From CAYYGL01 sp964471235 (lineage in GTDB: Bacteria; Calditrichota; Calditrichia; RBG-13-44-9; J075), in the NCBI GenBank assembly GCA_964471235.1, contig CAYYGL010000044.1:1-28606 (forward strand): a DNA stretch of 28,606 nt, written 5' to 3'. The position numbers and the translations under genes were made by a program. The notes under the pieces were generated by a model, which saw only the letters and a program-made list of their open reading frames with translations, made no database searches and was not told where the DNA came from. Of the stretch, positions 16,446 to 23,546 are shown one piece after another (position 1 is the first letter of the stretch; every line of letters begins with the position of its first letter).

Positions 16446-17348
16446 GTGTCTTACCAGTCGAGAAATGTTTTAGTGATAGTTGGTTTTTTCCTGGTAATTG
16501 GTCTGACCGGCGGTTACCTGGGAATCTTCCATTACCCCGGTGAGATTGCGAAAGTGAAAAATGAAACCGACCGGATAATCAAACAGATTAAATCGCTGGA
16601 TGGTATTGAAACCCAATTTGAGCCGTTGCGAACAGTTCTGAATGAGAAAAAAGAGCGGATGGCAAAAATTGACAAACAAATCGTTCGGAATGTCTCTGCG
16701 GCAGACACCTATTATTACCTGAATCTCATATTAAACCGGATCGGATTCATTGAATTTAATATGCTCTTTGCCGGCAGCAAAGCCTCCGCGGGGTTCGGTT
16801 ATAACATCTATAAAATCCGGGGGGAAGCGACTTTCCAAAAAATCTATAGCCTGGTCTGGTATCTGGAACGAGGACCCTTGCTTTACCGTATCGTTAAATT
16901 AAATTTAAAAGGAGTGGAGAGTAAAGACCCGGAGACAAAGGAATTGCACCTGGTAATTCCTTTTGAAATGGAATTGTATGGTTATTATGCCGATATTCCC
17001 AAACTCCCCTTTTCCCACCGCACGCTTCAGGATGTCAACGTACTGCGGGTTCGGAACCCCTTTCAACCGTTAATTTTGCGGAACCTCCCCCCGAATACCG
17101 AGGGGTTGTTAGAAGTGGAGAGAGCGGATTTAAAAGCTATCGTGGCAGACCGAGCCCTGATAGCCGATCAAAACGGCAAGGTTCATTCTCTAAAAATTGG
17201 GGATCGGGTCTACCTGGGATACCTGACCGCAATAGACCCGGAGGAAAAACAAGTGGAGTTCACCCTTAACAAAGGCGGCGTGGTGGAGAAAGTCGTTCTG
17301 GAAATTAATTTTGCACCCTCGAAATCGACACAAGGAGTCGGGAGATGA
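16446..17348 (+). CDS. PilO-PilP fusion alignment-complex protein
   Basis: 300-aa protein. A single N-terminal membrane helix (VLVIVGFFLVIGLTGGYLGIF) is followed by a coiled coil and a PilO-like periplasmic domain. The C-terminal ~100 residues (VRNPFQPLI, then ADLKAIVADRALIADQNGKVHSLKIGDRVYLGYL) match the beta-sandwich of PilP/GspC HR domains that contacts the secretin. The GTG at 16446 is chosen because AAGGAGG (16433-16439) lies 6 nt upstream. An ATG at 16428 overlaps the stop of the preceding gene and would add six residues. The end overlaps the secretin start by four bases (ATGA). PilO and PilP are usually separate genes, with PilP as a lipoprotein. Confidence 0.82.
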   Translation: MSYQSRNVLVIVGFFLVIGLTGGYLGIFHYPGEIAKVKNETDRIIKQIKSLDGIETQFEPLRTVLNEKKERMAKIDKQIVRNVSAADTYYYLNLILNRIGFIEFNMLFAGSKASAGFGYNIYKIRGEATFQKIYSLVWYLERGPLLYRIVKLNLKGVESKDPETKELHLVIPFEMELYGYYADIPKLPFSHRTLQDVNVLRVRNPFQPLILRNLPPNTEGLLEVERADLKAIVADRALIADQNGKVHSLKIGDRVYLGYLTAIDPEEKQVEFTLNKGGVVEKVVLEINFAPSKSTQGVGR

Positions 17349-18556
17349 ATACAACAGCACATCGAAGCATTTTCTTTCTTATCATCGGTCTATTCATCAC
17401 AACCTGCCTGGTCGGGCAAACCCGTTATAACCGGGAATTTCGCAAGACATACACCAACCCGGATGAAATTGTCAGTTTAGCCAGCACCACCTCGTTTGAT
17501 CAGGCACTGATTATCTTTAATGAGTTAAGTAAGAAATACCTGGGCAAAATCATCGTCGATCCGGAAACTCGGAAAGTTCCCATTGGGATTGACATTGATA
17601 AGCAGCACTGGTTAACGGCATTTGAGACAATTCTACGGCATCATAAGTTATGGTACGAAGAGTATGCCGATTACATCAAAATTATCTCAGCCGAGGGAGA
17701 GGGAGAAGGTGGTTCCCAAGCGGAGCAGGATGCCCGTAAGAATTTCAATACCCGGGAAGTAGCAATTTCGGCAATCTTTTTTGAAGCCGATGGCACCAAA
17801 CTGCGGGAAGCGGGCATGAGCTGGGATCTTTTCCGGGGGAAAGATGTCAATCTGGGCATCAGCAATTTTTCTGCCGAAACCCACGAGGGATTGCTGCAAT
17901 TACAAATCAATCCGAAGCTGGATTTTGGCAGCCTGCTGGCAATTTTCAAAACCCTGGAAAAAGATCAAATCGGAGAAGTGGTTTCCAGCCCGCAAATCAC
18001 AGTGCGTTCCGGCGACCAGGGACGGATTCAGGTGGGCAGCGATGTAGCCGTCACCCTGCGCGACTTTGCCGGAAATTCCGTCACCCAATTTTACTCCACC
18101 GGTTCCATTATCAAAGTAAAACCGATCGTGACCCGGGTGGATTCGGTTGATTTTATTCAACTGGAACTCCAGATTGAACGTAGCAACACCGCCACCAGTG
18201 AGGTCGGGCTGGAAATTAAAAAATCCCAGGCAAAAACCACGGTGTATCTGTTAGACGGTGAAGAGACCATCATCGGCGGATTATATGTGAATGAAGAAGC
18301 CAAATCGCGGGAAGGAGTGCCGTTATTGAAGGACCTGCCCTGGTGGTTTTTCGGTTTACGCTATGTGTTCGGATATGAAAGCAAAAAACAAATTAAAAAA
18401 GAGCTGTTAATTCTGATTAAGGCAGAGTTGCTGCCCACACTGAAGGAACGCTTTCAAAGCATTGTGAACGGCGAACAGAAAAAAATTTCCGCGCCGGAAT
18501 TACAACGGAAATTTGAAGCATGGCTGCGGCAGTTCAAAGGGAAGAAAAAACACTGA
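17345..18556 (+). CDS. pilQ: Short PilQ-like outer-membrane secretin
   Basis: 403-aa secretin that would form the outer-membrane gate. It has a signal peptide (residues ~1-25), an STN/N0-like domain (TSFDQALIIFNELSKKYLGKIIVDPE, WLTAFETILRHHKLWYEE), then the secretin domain with GEVVSSPQITVRSGDQGRIQVGSDV. The family-typical GLYVNEEAKSREGVPLLKDLPWWFFGLRYVFGY-type segment (read from 18278 on) and a final ELLILIKAELL strand follow. It is much shorter than proteobacterial PilQ: there are no AMIN domains and only one clear N-domain. A basic C-terminal tail follows (FKGKKKH). It is coupled by ATGA overlap to the PilO-PilP gene, whose C-terminus should dock on it. Confidence 0.9.
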   Translation: MNTTAHRSIFFLIIGLFITTCLVGQTRYNREFRKTYTNPDEIVSLASTTSFDQALIIFNELSKKYLGKIIVDPETRKVPIGIDIDKQHWLTAFETILRHHKLWYEEYADYIKIISAEGEGEGGSQAEQDARKNFNTREVAISAIFFEADGTKLREAGMSWDLFRGKDVNLGISNFSAETHEGLLQLQINPKLDFGSLLAIFKTLEKDQIGEVVSSPQITVRSGDQGRIQVGSDVAVTLRDFAGNSVTQFYSTGSIIKVKPIVTRVDSVDFIQLELQIERSNTATSEVGLEIKKSQAKTTVYLLDGEETIIGGLYVNEEAKSREGVPLLKDLPWWFFGLRYVFGYESKKQIKKELLILIKAELLPTLKERFQSIVNGEQKKISAPELQRKFEAWLRQFKGKKKH

Positions 18557-18570
18557 TGGTTTCATTTTAT

Positions 18571-18607
18571 TTCCGGGCAGGATCCGCAAAATTTATTCTG
18601 CCCGGAA
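18571..18607 (+). terminator. Hairpin downstream of the secretin gene
   Basis: Perfect 10-bp arms TTCCGGGCAG (18571-18580) and CTGCCCGGAA (18598-18607) lie 15 bp after the secretin stop, followed by TTTAT. This is a likely end of the pilus transcript, though the T-tract is short. Confidence 0.6.
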
Positions 18608-18705
18608 TTTATGAACCAGCCTCGCAGTCCAAACCGACATCATCCGCGAATCGTCTGGAAGAATGAAATCGCCATCATCTGCCAACGATTCCCCCAAATC
18701 CCTCC

Positions 18706-18736
18706 TTGAAAAAAAACAACGGATCCCCTATATTTG
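18706..18736 (+). promoter_or_regulatory. Promoter of the molybdopterin oxidoreductase gene
   Basis: TTGAAA (18706-18711), 17 bp, then TATATT (18729-18734) is a near-consensus sigma-70 arrangement. The same bases read TATATTTG, which also fits the TAnnTTTG element of FCB-group promoters. It lies about 130 bp upstream of the start codon. Confidence 0.6.
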
Positions 18737-18868
18737 ATCATTTTGTGGAACATCCGGGTAGGCGCCCGGAGCAATTTTTTCCGTTGGTTCCGGGATCAGC
18801 ACTGTTGCTTGGCACCTGCCACCCGCTTTAAATGCCATCAGTAAACATCTGCATTTTAAGGAGGCTGC

Positions 18869-21058
18869 ATGGGCTCTCGAATTTATCATCGGATCAATCC
18901 ATATAAAGATATCCTCCGGACGATTTGGGAAAATCGGGATCAAGCGGGTTATGCCTGGCGGATTCTCCGGGACGGGGTCTGTGACGGCTGCGCCCTGGGC
19001 ACCAGCGGTTTACAGGATTGGACGATGTCCGGCACCCATTTATGCTGGATACGGTTGAACCTGCTGCGGCTGAACACCATGCCGGCATTAAACCCGAAAG
19101 TGTTGAAGAATACCGCCGCACTGCAAAAAGCCGATGAGAAGACGCTGCGCCAGATGGGGCGTATCTCCACCCCGCTTCTCCGGCAAAAGGGAGATGAGTA
19201 CTTTCAACCCGTTTCCTGGGAGAAAGCCTGTCATTTGATGGTGGAACGAATTAACGCCATCTCCCCGGAACACCTGGCGTTTTACCTGGTATCCCGGGGT
19301 ACGGTAAACGAGACTTATTATGTTGCCCAAAAAGTCGCCCGCTTCCTGGGTACCAATCACATCGACAATTCCGCCCGGGTCTGCCACGCCCCCAGCACCA
19401 CCGCACTAAAACAAACCATCGGATACGCCGCTACCACGTGCAGTTACAAAGACATGATCGGTACCGATTTGCTGGTTTTCTTCGGCAGCAACCCTGCCAA
19501 TAACCAGCCGGTGGTAATGAAATACCTGTACCTGGCAAAAAAGCAGGGCACGAAAATCGCAATGGTCAACACCTTCCGGGAACCGGGAATGGAAAAATAC
19601 TGGATCCCCTCGGTACCCACCTCTGCCCTGTTCGGTACCCGCATTACCGACCATTTTTTTCAGATTCAACCGGGGGGCGATATTGCCTTCATCAACGGCG
19701 TTCTGAAACACCTGGTTGCCAATAAATGGGTAGATGAGGCGTTTATCAGGCAACATACTACCCACTGGCATGAGCTGGCGGCTTCCTTGCAAGAACAGTC
19801 TTTTGAGGAACTGGAAGCCCTCTCCGGCGCCTCCCGGGAGGCGATGCTGGAATTTGCCCGGATATATGCCCGGGCAAAGAGCGCCATTTTCGTGTGGTCC
19901 ATGGGCATCACCATGCACAAGTTCGGGATATTCAATGTGAAAGCCATTGCCAACCTGGCGCTCTCCCGCGGTATGGTGGGCAAGCCACACACCGGGTTGA
20001 TGGCAATCCGGGGGCATTCCGGGGTGCAGGGCGGTGCCGAGATGGGGGCCGTGCCCAATCAATTTCCCGGCGGCAAGCCCGTCAATCGGGAGAATGCCGC
20101 AGAGTTGACATCTCACTGGGGGTTTCCGGTACCACATACACCGGGTTACTTTGCCGCGGAGATGTTAGACGCCGCCCACCAGGGCAAGTTAGATTTGCTT
20201 TACTCGGTAGGCAGCAACTTATTCAGTATTTTGCCGGACAGCGCCTATGTGTACGAAGCCATTCGCCGCATTCCATTCCGGGTGCATCACGACATTGTGC
20301 TGAACCCGCAAATGTTTGTGCCCTCCGATGACACGGTGTTAATTCTTCCGGCAACCACCCGCTACGAGATGAAAGGGGGCAATACCGAAACCACCACCGA
20401 ACGGCGCATTATTTTCAACCCGGAGATACCGGGTCCCCGCATTCCCCTGGCGCGGGATGAGTGGCGGGTGCTGTTAGAGATTGCCCGCCAGGCTAAACCG
20501 GAGCTGGCGCAACAGATGACCTTTCCTTCTACGGCAGCTATCCGGGATGAGATTGCCCGGATCGTTCCCCTCTATGAGGGTATCCAGCACCTGAATCAAA
20601 AGGGAGACTTTGTGCAATGGGGCGGGGAACGGCTGGCGGAAGGATACCGTTTTGCAACTGATGATGGCAAAGCACATTTTGCTCCCCTCTCCCCTCCCCC
20701 GCACACCAAACCGGACGGCTGGTTTCATCTCTCCACCCGCCGGGGCAAACAGTTCAACAGCATTACTTTCAGCGAAAAAGACCCGCTCCTGGAAAACTCT
20801 CGCCGGGAGGAGGTGTTCTTTTCTCCGGCGGACATGCAGCGGCTGGGCCTAACCGATGGTACCCCGGTGGTATTGCGCAACTCCACCGGGAAGATGAACG
20901 GGGTGGCGCGCCAGGGCAAAGTAACGGAAGGGGTGGTGATGGTTTACTGGCCTGAGGCGAACGTGCTGATCCCCCGGGGCGTCAGCGATCCGGTATGCGG
21001 TATCCCCGCCTACCGGGATGCGGTGGTAGAGGTAAAAAGATTAAAGAATAAAGATTAA
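18869..21058 (+). CDS. FdhF/YdeP-family molybdopterin oxidoreductase
   Basis: 729-aa Mo/W-bis-MGD enzyme of the DMSO-reductase superfamily, closest in pattern to the FdhF/YdeP group of formate-dehydrogenase-like proteins. The start is fixed by AAGGAGG at 18858-18864. N-terminal cysteines C38, C41 and C59 (GVCDGCALG ... THLC) replace the usual four-Cys iron-sulfur motif. The probable Mo ligand is C172 in RVCHAPS, so this is a Cys and not a selenocysteine enzyme, although the window encodes a selenoprotein. Further family motifs are IRGHSGVQGGAEMGAVPNQFPGG and a C-terminal molydopterin-dinucleotide domain (FNSITFSEKDPL, GLTDGTPVVLRNSTG). No signal peptide is seen, so it is cytoplasmic. The substrate is uncertain. 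It is monocistronic here; the usual FdhD partner is not in view. The last codons KNKD and the TAA lie in GATTAAA heptamers. Confidence 0.9.
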   Translation: MGSRIYHRINPYKDILRTIWENRDQAGYAWRILRDGVCDGCALGTSGLQDWTMSGTHLCWIRLNLLRLNTMPALNPKVLKNTAALQKADEKTLRQMGRISTPLLRQKGDEYFQPVSWEKACHLMVERINAISPEHLAFYLVSRGTVNETYYVAQKVARFLGTNHIDNSARVCHAPSTTALKQTIGYAATTCSYKDMIGTDLLVFFGSNPANNQPVVMKYLYLAKKQGTKIAMVNTFREPGMEKYWIPSVPTSALFGTRITDHFFQIQPGGDIAFINGVLKHLVANKWVDEAFIRQHTTHWHELAASLQEQSFEELEALSGASREAMLEFARIYARAKSAIFVWSMGITMHKFGIFNVKAIANLALSRGMVGKPHTGLMAIRGHSGVQGGAEMGAVPNQFPGGKPVNRENAAELTSHWGFPVPHTPGYFAAEMLDAAHQGKLDLLYSVGSNLFSILPDSAYVYEAIRRIPFRVHHDIVLNPQMFVPSDDTVLILPATTRYEMKGGNTETTTERRIIFNPEIPGPRIPLARDEWRVLLEIARQAKPELAQQMTFPSTAAIRDEIARIVPLYEGIQHLNQKGDFVQWGGERLAEGYRFATDDGKAHFAPLSPPPHTKPDGWFHLSTRRGKQFNSITFSEKDPLLENSRREEVFFSPADMQRLGLTDGTPVVLRNSTGKMNGVARQGKVTEGVVMVYWPEANVLIPRGVSDPVCGIPAYRDAVVEVKRLKNKD

Positions 21059-21062
21059 AGAT
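21038..21062. repeat. GATTAAA heptamer cluster at the oxidoreductase stop codon
   Basis: Units GATTAAA, GAATAAA, GATTAAA and GAT follow each other and contain the TAA stop of the preceding gene. A further copy, GATGAAAGATTAAAGATG, lies at 21204-21221, so AAAGATTAAAGAT occurs as a 13-bp direct repeat (21050-21062 and 21207-21219) on both sides of the structured element described next. Confidence 0.75.
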
Positions 21063-21071
21063 AAATCCTGC

Positions 21072-21197
21072 CACCTGAGTGACGCGTAAGCGGGGCCTTA
21101 CGGCAGTGGCTTCGCCAGAAGATTTCATCCTGGCTTGCTCCGTTGGAGCCTGACCCGTTAGGTGTCGGGGGTTGCAAACAGGGATGTTTGCGTTTTT
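21072..21197 (+). ncRNA. Candidate structured element ending in a terminator hairpin
   Basis: Several helices nest here. A closing stem CACCTGA/TTAGGTG (21072-21078 with 21158-21164, one G-T pair) encloses CGTAAG/CTTACG (21085-21090 with 21097-21102), GCCAG/CTGGC (21114-21118 with 21130-21134) and GCTCC/GGAGC (21137-21141 with 21145-21149). It is followed by GCAAACA-GGGA-TGTTTGC and GTTTTT (21174-21197), a terminator on the plus strand. It does not match a riboswitch class that I can recognise. It could be a 3'-UTR structure, a regulatory leader, a small RNA or a short repeat element. Confidence 0.4.
21174..21197 (+). terminator. Rho-independent terminator-like hairpin
   Basis: The seven-bp perfect stem GCAAACA/TGTTTGC with loop GGGA is followed by GTTTTT. 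It lies 115 bp after the oxidoreductase stop and probably ends that transcript or the structured element. Confidence 0.6.
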
Positions 21198-21354
21198 GCC
21201 GGGATGAAAGATTAAAGATGGAGGGAACTAATTATTGGTGAGAGGTGAACGATTGCTGAGTCCACTGTGGCAACAAGATAAAAAACATTCCCCTTTCATT
21301 AGGCCCTATTCCAATTTAACTGTCTGTTTCTATTGCGATGCTCAGACAATTAAT

Positions 21355-21387
21355 GTTGAACACCTGCAGTGTTCAACTGTTTTTTTG
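21355..21387 (+). terminator. Rho-independent terminator-like hairpin with T7 tract
   Basis: Perfect 9-bp arms GTTGAACAC (21355-21363) and GTGTTCAAC (21369-21377) enclose CTGCA and are followed by TGTTTTTTT. It has the textbook terminator form, but no gene lies directly upstream. Together with the related copy at 21411 it could instead belong to a palindromic repeat family. Confidence 0.6.
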
Positions 21388-21603
21388 TATTCAAGCTGCA
21401 AATTTTCAATACCTGCGGTGTTGAACAAAGAATCTCGAGAGGGATTCAACTTTTGTAGAAACATACGCCACCATTCAAACAAAGCCACTTGTCAAATCCT
21501 CTTTCATCTTTAATCTTCCATCTTTCCATCTTTCATCTTTATTCTTCTCCGCTCATTCGCTAAATTTTGCACCCGTAACCGAAACGAAAGAGGAGCATGA
21601 AAT

Positions 21604-23436
21604 ATGAGCAATCCGATTGTCGAATGCGTACCGAATTTTTCCGAAGGGCGAGACAAATCCGTCATTGATCAAATTACCGCCGAAATCAAGAAAGTCTCCG
21701 GGGTGAAATTGCTCTCCGCCGAGATGGGTGCCGATGTGAACCGCACCGTGGTGACCTTTATCGGTTCGCCGGATGGCGTTAAGGAAGCCGCTTTTAACGC
21801 CATCAAAAAAGCGGCGGAGTTGATTGACATGAGCAAACATAAAGGCGCGCATCCCCGCATGGGCGCTACCGATGTATGCCCGTTTGTACCGGTGAATGAC
21901 ATCACCATGGCGGAATGCGTGGAAATTTCCCGGGAGGTGGCGAAGCGGGTGGGAGAGGAATTGAAGATACCGGTGTATTTGTATGAGGAATCGGCGACTT
22001 CCCCGGAGCGGCGCAGCCTGGCAACCATCCGTGCCGGGGAATACGAGGCGCTGCCCAAAAAGCTGAAAGACCCCAAATGGAAGCCGGATTTTGGACCGGC
22101 GGAATTTAATCCCCGCAGCGGCGCAACCGTCATCGGGGCGCGGGAGTTTTTGATTGCCTATAACATCAACTTGAATACCCGTGACAAGCAACTGGCAATG
22201 GACATCGCTTTTGACTTGCGGGAAAAAGGGCGCAGCGTGCGCAGCGGAAACATTCACCCCGTGTATATGCGCGGCGACCTGGTGAAATACCGGGAGAACC
22301 ACTTTCCCTGCGGAAGCTGCGATTTCATCGGCAAGACCTTTGAAGAAACCCGTGCCCACTGCCAAAAGGAACACGATTACGATCCCCGGGATTTGCTGGA
22401 CCTGCACGGCTCCGATACCGACAACCCGGTAGGCTGGTCGGTGAAAAAGCCCGGGAAGTTCAAATTTGTGCGGGCAATTGGCTGGTATGTAGCGGAATAC
22501 GGTCGGGCGCAGATTACCATGAACCTGACCAATTACAAGGTTACCCCGCCCCATGTTGTGCTGGAAGAAGCCCGCAAGATGGCAGCCGAACGGGGGCTGG
22601 TGGTCACCGGCAGTGAAATTGTGGGGTTGGTGCCCTTTCAGGCGATTTACGACGCCGGTAAATTTTACCTGAAGCAGCAGGGCAAACCCACCGGCATACC
22701 GGTAACGGATGTGATCGAAACTGCCATTCAGTCCATGGGACTTAATGATGTATCGCCGTTTGATCCCAAAGAGAAAATTTTAGGCTTGCCGGAAAATTCA
22801 CCGGACGCATTGGTGGAGATGAAGACCTGCGAGCTGGTGCATGAGGTTAGTCGGGACACCCCGGCGCCGGGCGGCGGCTCCATTGCTGCGCTGGCAGGCT
22901 CCCTGGGCGCAGCGCTGGCATCCATGGTCAGCACCCTGACGGTTGGCAAGAAGGGATACGAAAAGGTGGAAGCGGATTTGTTGGCGGTGGCGGAAAAAGC
23001 GCAGGAGGTTAAAGACAAATTGCTAAAGGCAGTGGATGACGACACCAATGCCTTCAACGCCTATATGGAAGCCACCCGGCTGCCAAAAAGCACGCCGGAG
23101 GAAAAACAGCGCCGGGAAGCCGCCATACAGGAAGGGCTCAAGCAGGCGGTTCAGGTGCCATTGAATACCGCCCGATTGAGCAGTGAAGCGCTGCGCCTGT
23201 GCGCCGAGGCAGTGGAGAAGGGCAACGTCAACTCCGTGACCGATGCCGGGGTGGGTGCCCAGATTGCTTATACCGGGGTGTTGGGCGGCGTGTTTAATGT
23301 GCTGATCAACTTAGGGCAGATTACCGATGACGCCTTTAAAGATGACATGCGCCGCACCTGCAAAAAATTGGAGACGGATGCCAAAGGCCTGTTGGAGCAA
23401 ACCCTGGCAACGGTGCGGGAAAAGATGGGGGGATGA
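21604..23436 (+). CDS. ftcD: Bifunctional glutamate formimidoyltransferase / formimidoyl-THF cyclodeaminase
   Basis: 610-aa enzyme of histidine degradation and one-carbon metabolism. It moves the formimino group from N-formiminoglutamate to tetrahydrofolate, then cyclises it with release of ammonia. Residues ~1-180 are the formiminotransferase N-subdomain (IVECVPNFSEGRD, HPRMGATDVCPFVPV). The FT C-subdomain follows with AIGWYVAEYGRAQITMNLTNY. The cyclodeaminase domain starts near residue 400 with TPAPGGGSIAALAGSLGAAL and ends with VTDAGVGAQIAYTGV. An extra segment (about residues 215-280) inside the transferase part holds C236, C239, H252 and H257, a zinc-finger-like pattern. GAGGAG precedes the ATG. 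No other hut genes are visible nearby. Confidence 0.95.
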   Translation: MSNPIVECVPNFSEGRDKSVIDQITAEIKKVSGVKLLSAEMGADVNRTVVTFIGSPDGVKEAAFNAIKKAAELIDMSKHKGAHPRMGATDVCPFVPVNDITMAECVEISREVAKRVGEELKIPVYLYEESATSPERRSLATIRAGEYEALPKKLKDPKWKPDFGPAEFNPRSGATVIGAREFLIAYNINLNTRDKQLAMDIAFDLREKGRSVRSGNIHPVYMRGDLVKYRENHFPCGSCDFIGKTFEETRAHCQKEHDYDPRDLLDLHGSDTDNPVGWSVKKPGKFKFVRAIGWYVAEYGRAQITMNLTNYKVTPPHVVLEEARKMAAERGLVVTGSEIVGLVPFQAIYDAGKFYLKQQGKPTGIPVTDVIETAIQSMGLNDVSPFDPKEKILGLPENSPDALVEMKTCELVHEVSRDTPAPGGGSIAALAGSLGAALASMVSTLTVGKKGYEKVEADLLAVAEKAQEVKDKLLKAVDDDTNAFNAYMEATRLPKSTPEEKQRREAAIQEGLKQAVQVPLNTARLSSEALRLCAEAVEKGNVNSVTDAGVGAQIAYTGVLGGVFNVLINLGQITDDAFKDDMRRTCKKLETDAKGLLEQTLATVREKMGG

Positions 23437-23501
23437 TTGCATATCTTGTGGTGGGTGATGCGTGGAATTCCATTTTTTATTTGCTTCAACAAGCCAGATC
23501 C

Positions 23502-23546
23502 TTTACCTTGAAAATTCGAAGCTGATGTTTGAATTTTCAAGGTAAA
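23502..23546. promoter_or_regulatory. Perfect inverted repeat over the ribosome site of the ATPase gene
   Basis: Sixteen-bp perfect arms (23502-23517 and 23531-23546), extendable inward by three pairs including one G-T, end exactly at the start codon of the ATPase gene. The right arm contains AAGG, the only Shine-Dalgarno-like sequence, so the folded mRNA would hide it. The repeat may instead be a protein-binding operator or a terminator for ftcD. Confidence 0.5.

Larger units (their letters stand above)
18557..18868. other. Intergenic region between pilus locus and oxidoreductase
   Basis: 312 bp holding the terminator at 18571-18607, a promoter at 18706-18736, and a leader of roughly 125 nt. 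In that leader CCGGG and CCCGG form a small hairpin followed by a T-run (about 18751-18780). No gene is supported. Confidence 0.5.
21059..21603. other. Long intergenic region before ftcD
   Basis: 545 bp without a supported protein gene; the reading frame at 21235-21513 has no ribosome site and runs through the hairpins. It holds the structured element, two terminator-like hairpins, a partial copy of the second one's arm (ACCTGCGGTGTTGAAC at 21411-21426), and another TTTCATC/TTTAATC heptamer cluster (21501-21543) shortly before ftcD. Confidence 0.6.

Noticed and set aside
18869..21058. Possible selenocysteine in the formate-dehydrogenase-like enzyme
   Set aside because: The expected metal-ligand position reads TGC (Cys172 in RVCHAPS), and there is no in-frame TGA.
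21061..21120. Minus-strand GCCACTG word resembling a cobalamin riboswitch box
   Set aside because: The other conserved B12 elements are missing, and the adjacent terminator hairpin is oriented for the plus strand.
21235..21513. 92-codon frame in the intergenic region before ftcD
   Set aside because: It runs through two palindromes and a heptamer cluster, has no ribosome site and no protein-like pattern.
21553..22554. 333-codon minus-strand frame opposite ftcD
   Set aside because: It is a shadow of the clear ftcD coding sequence; its translation has no conserved motifs.
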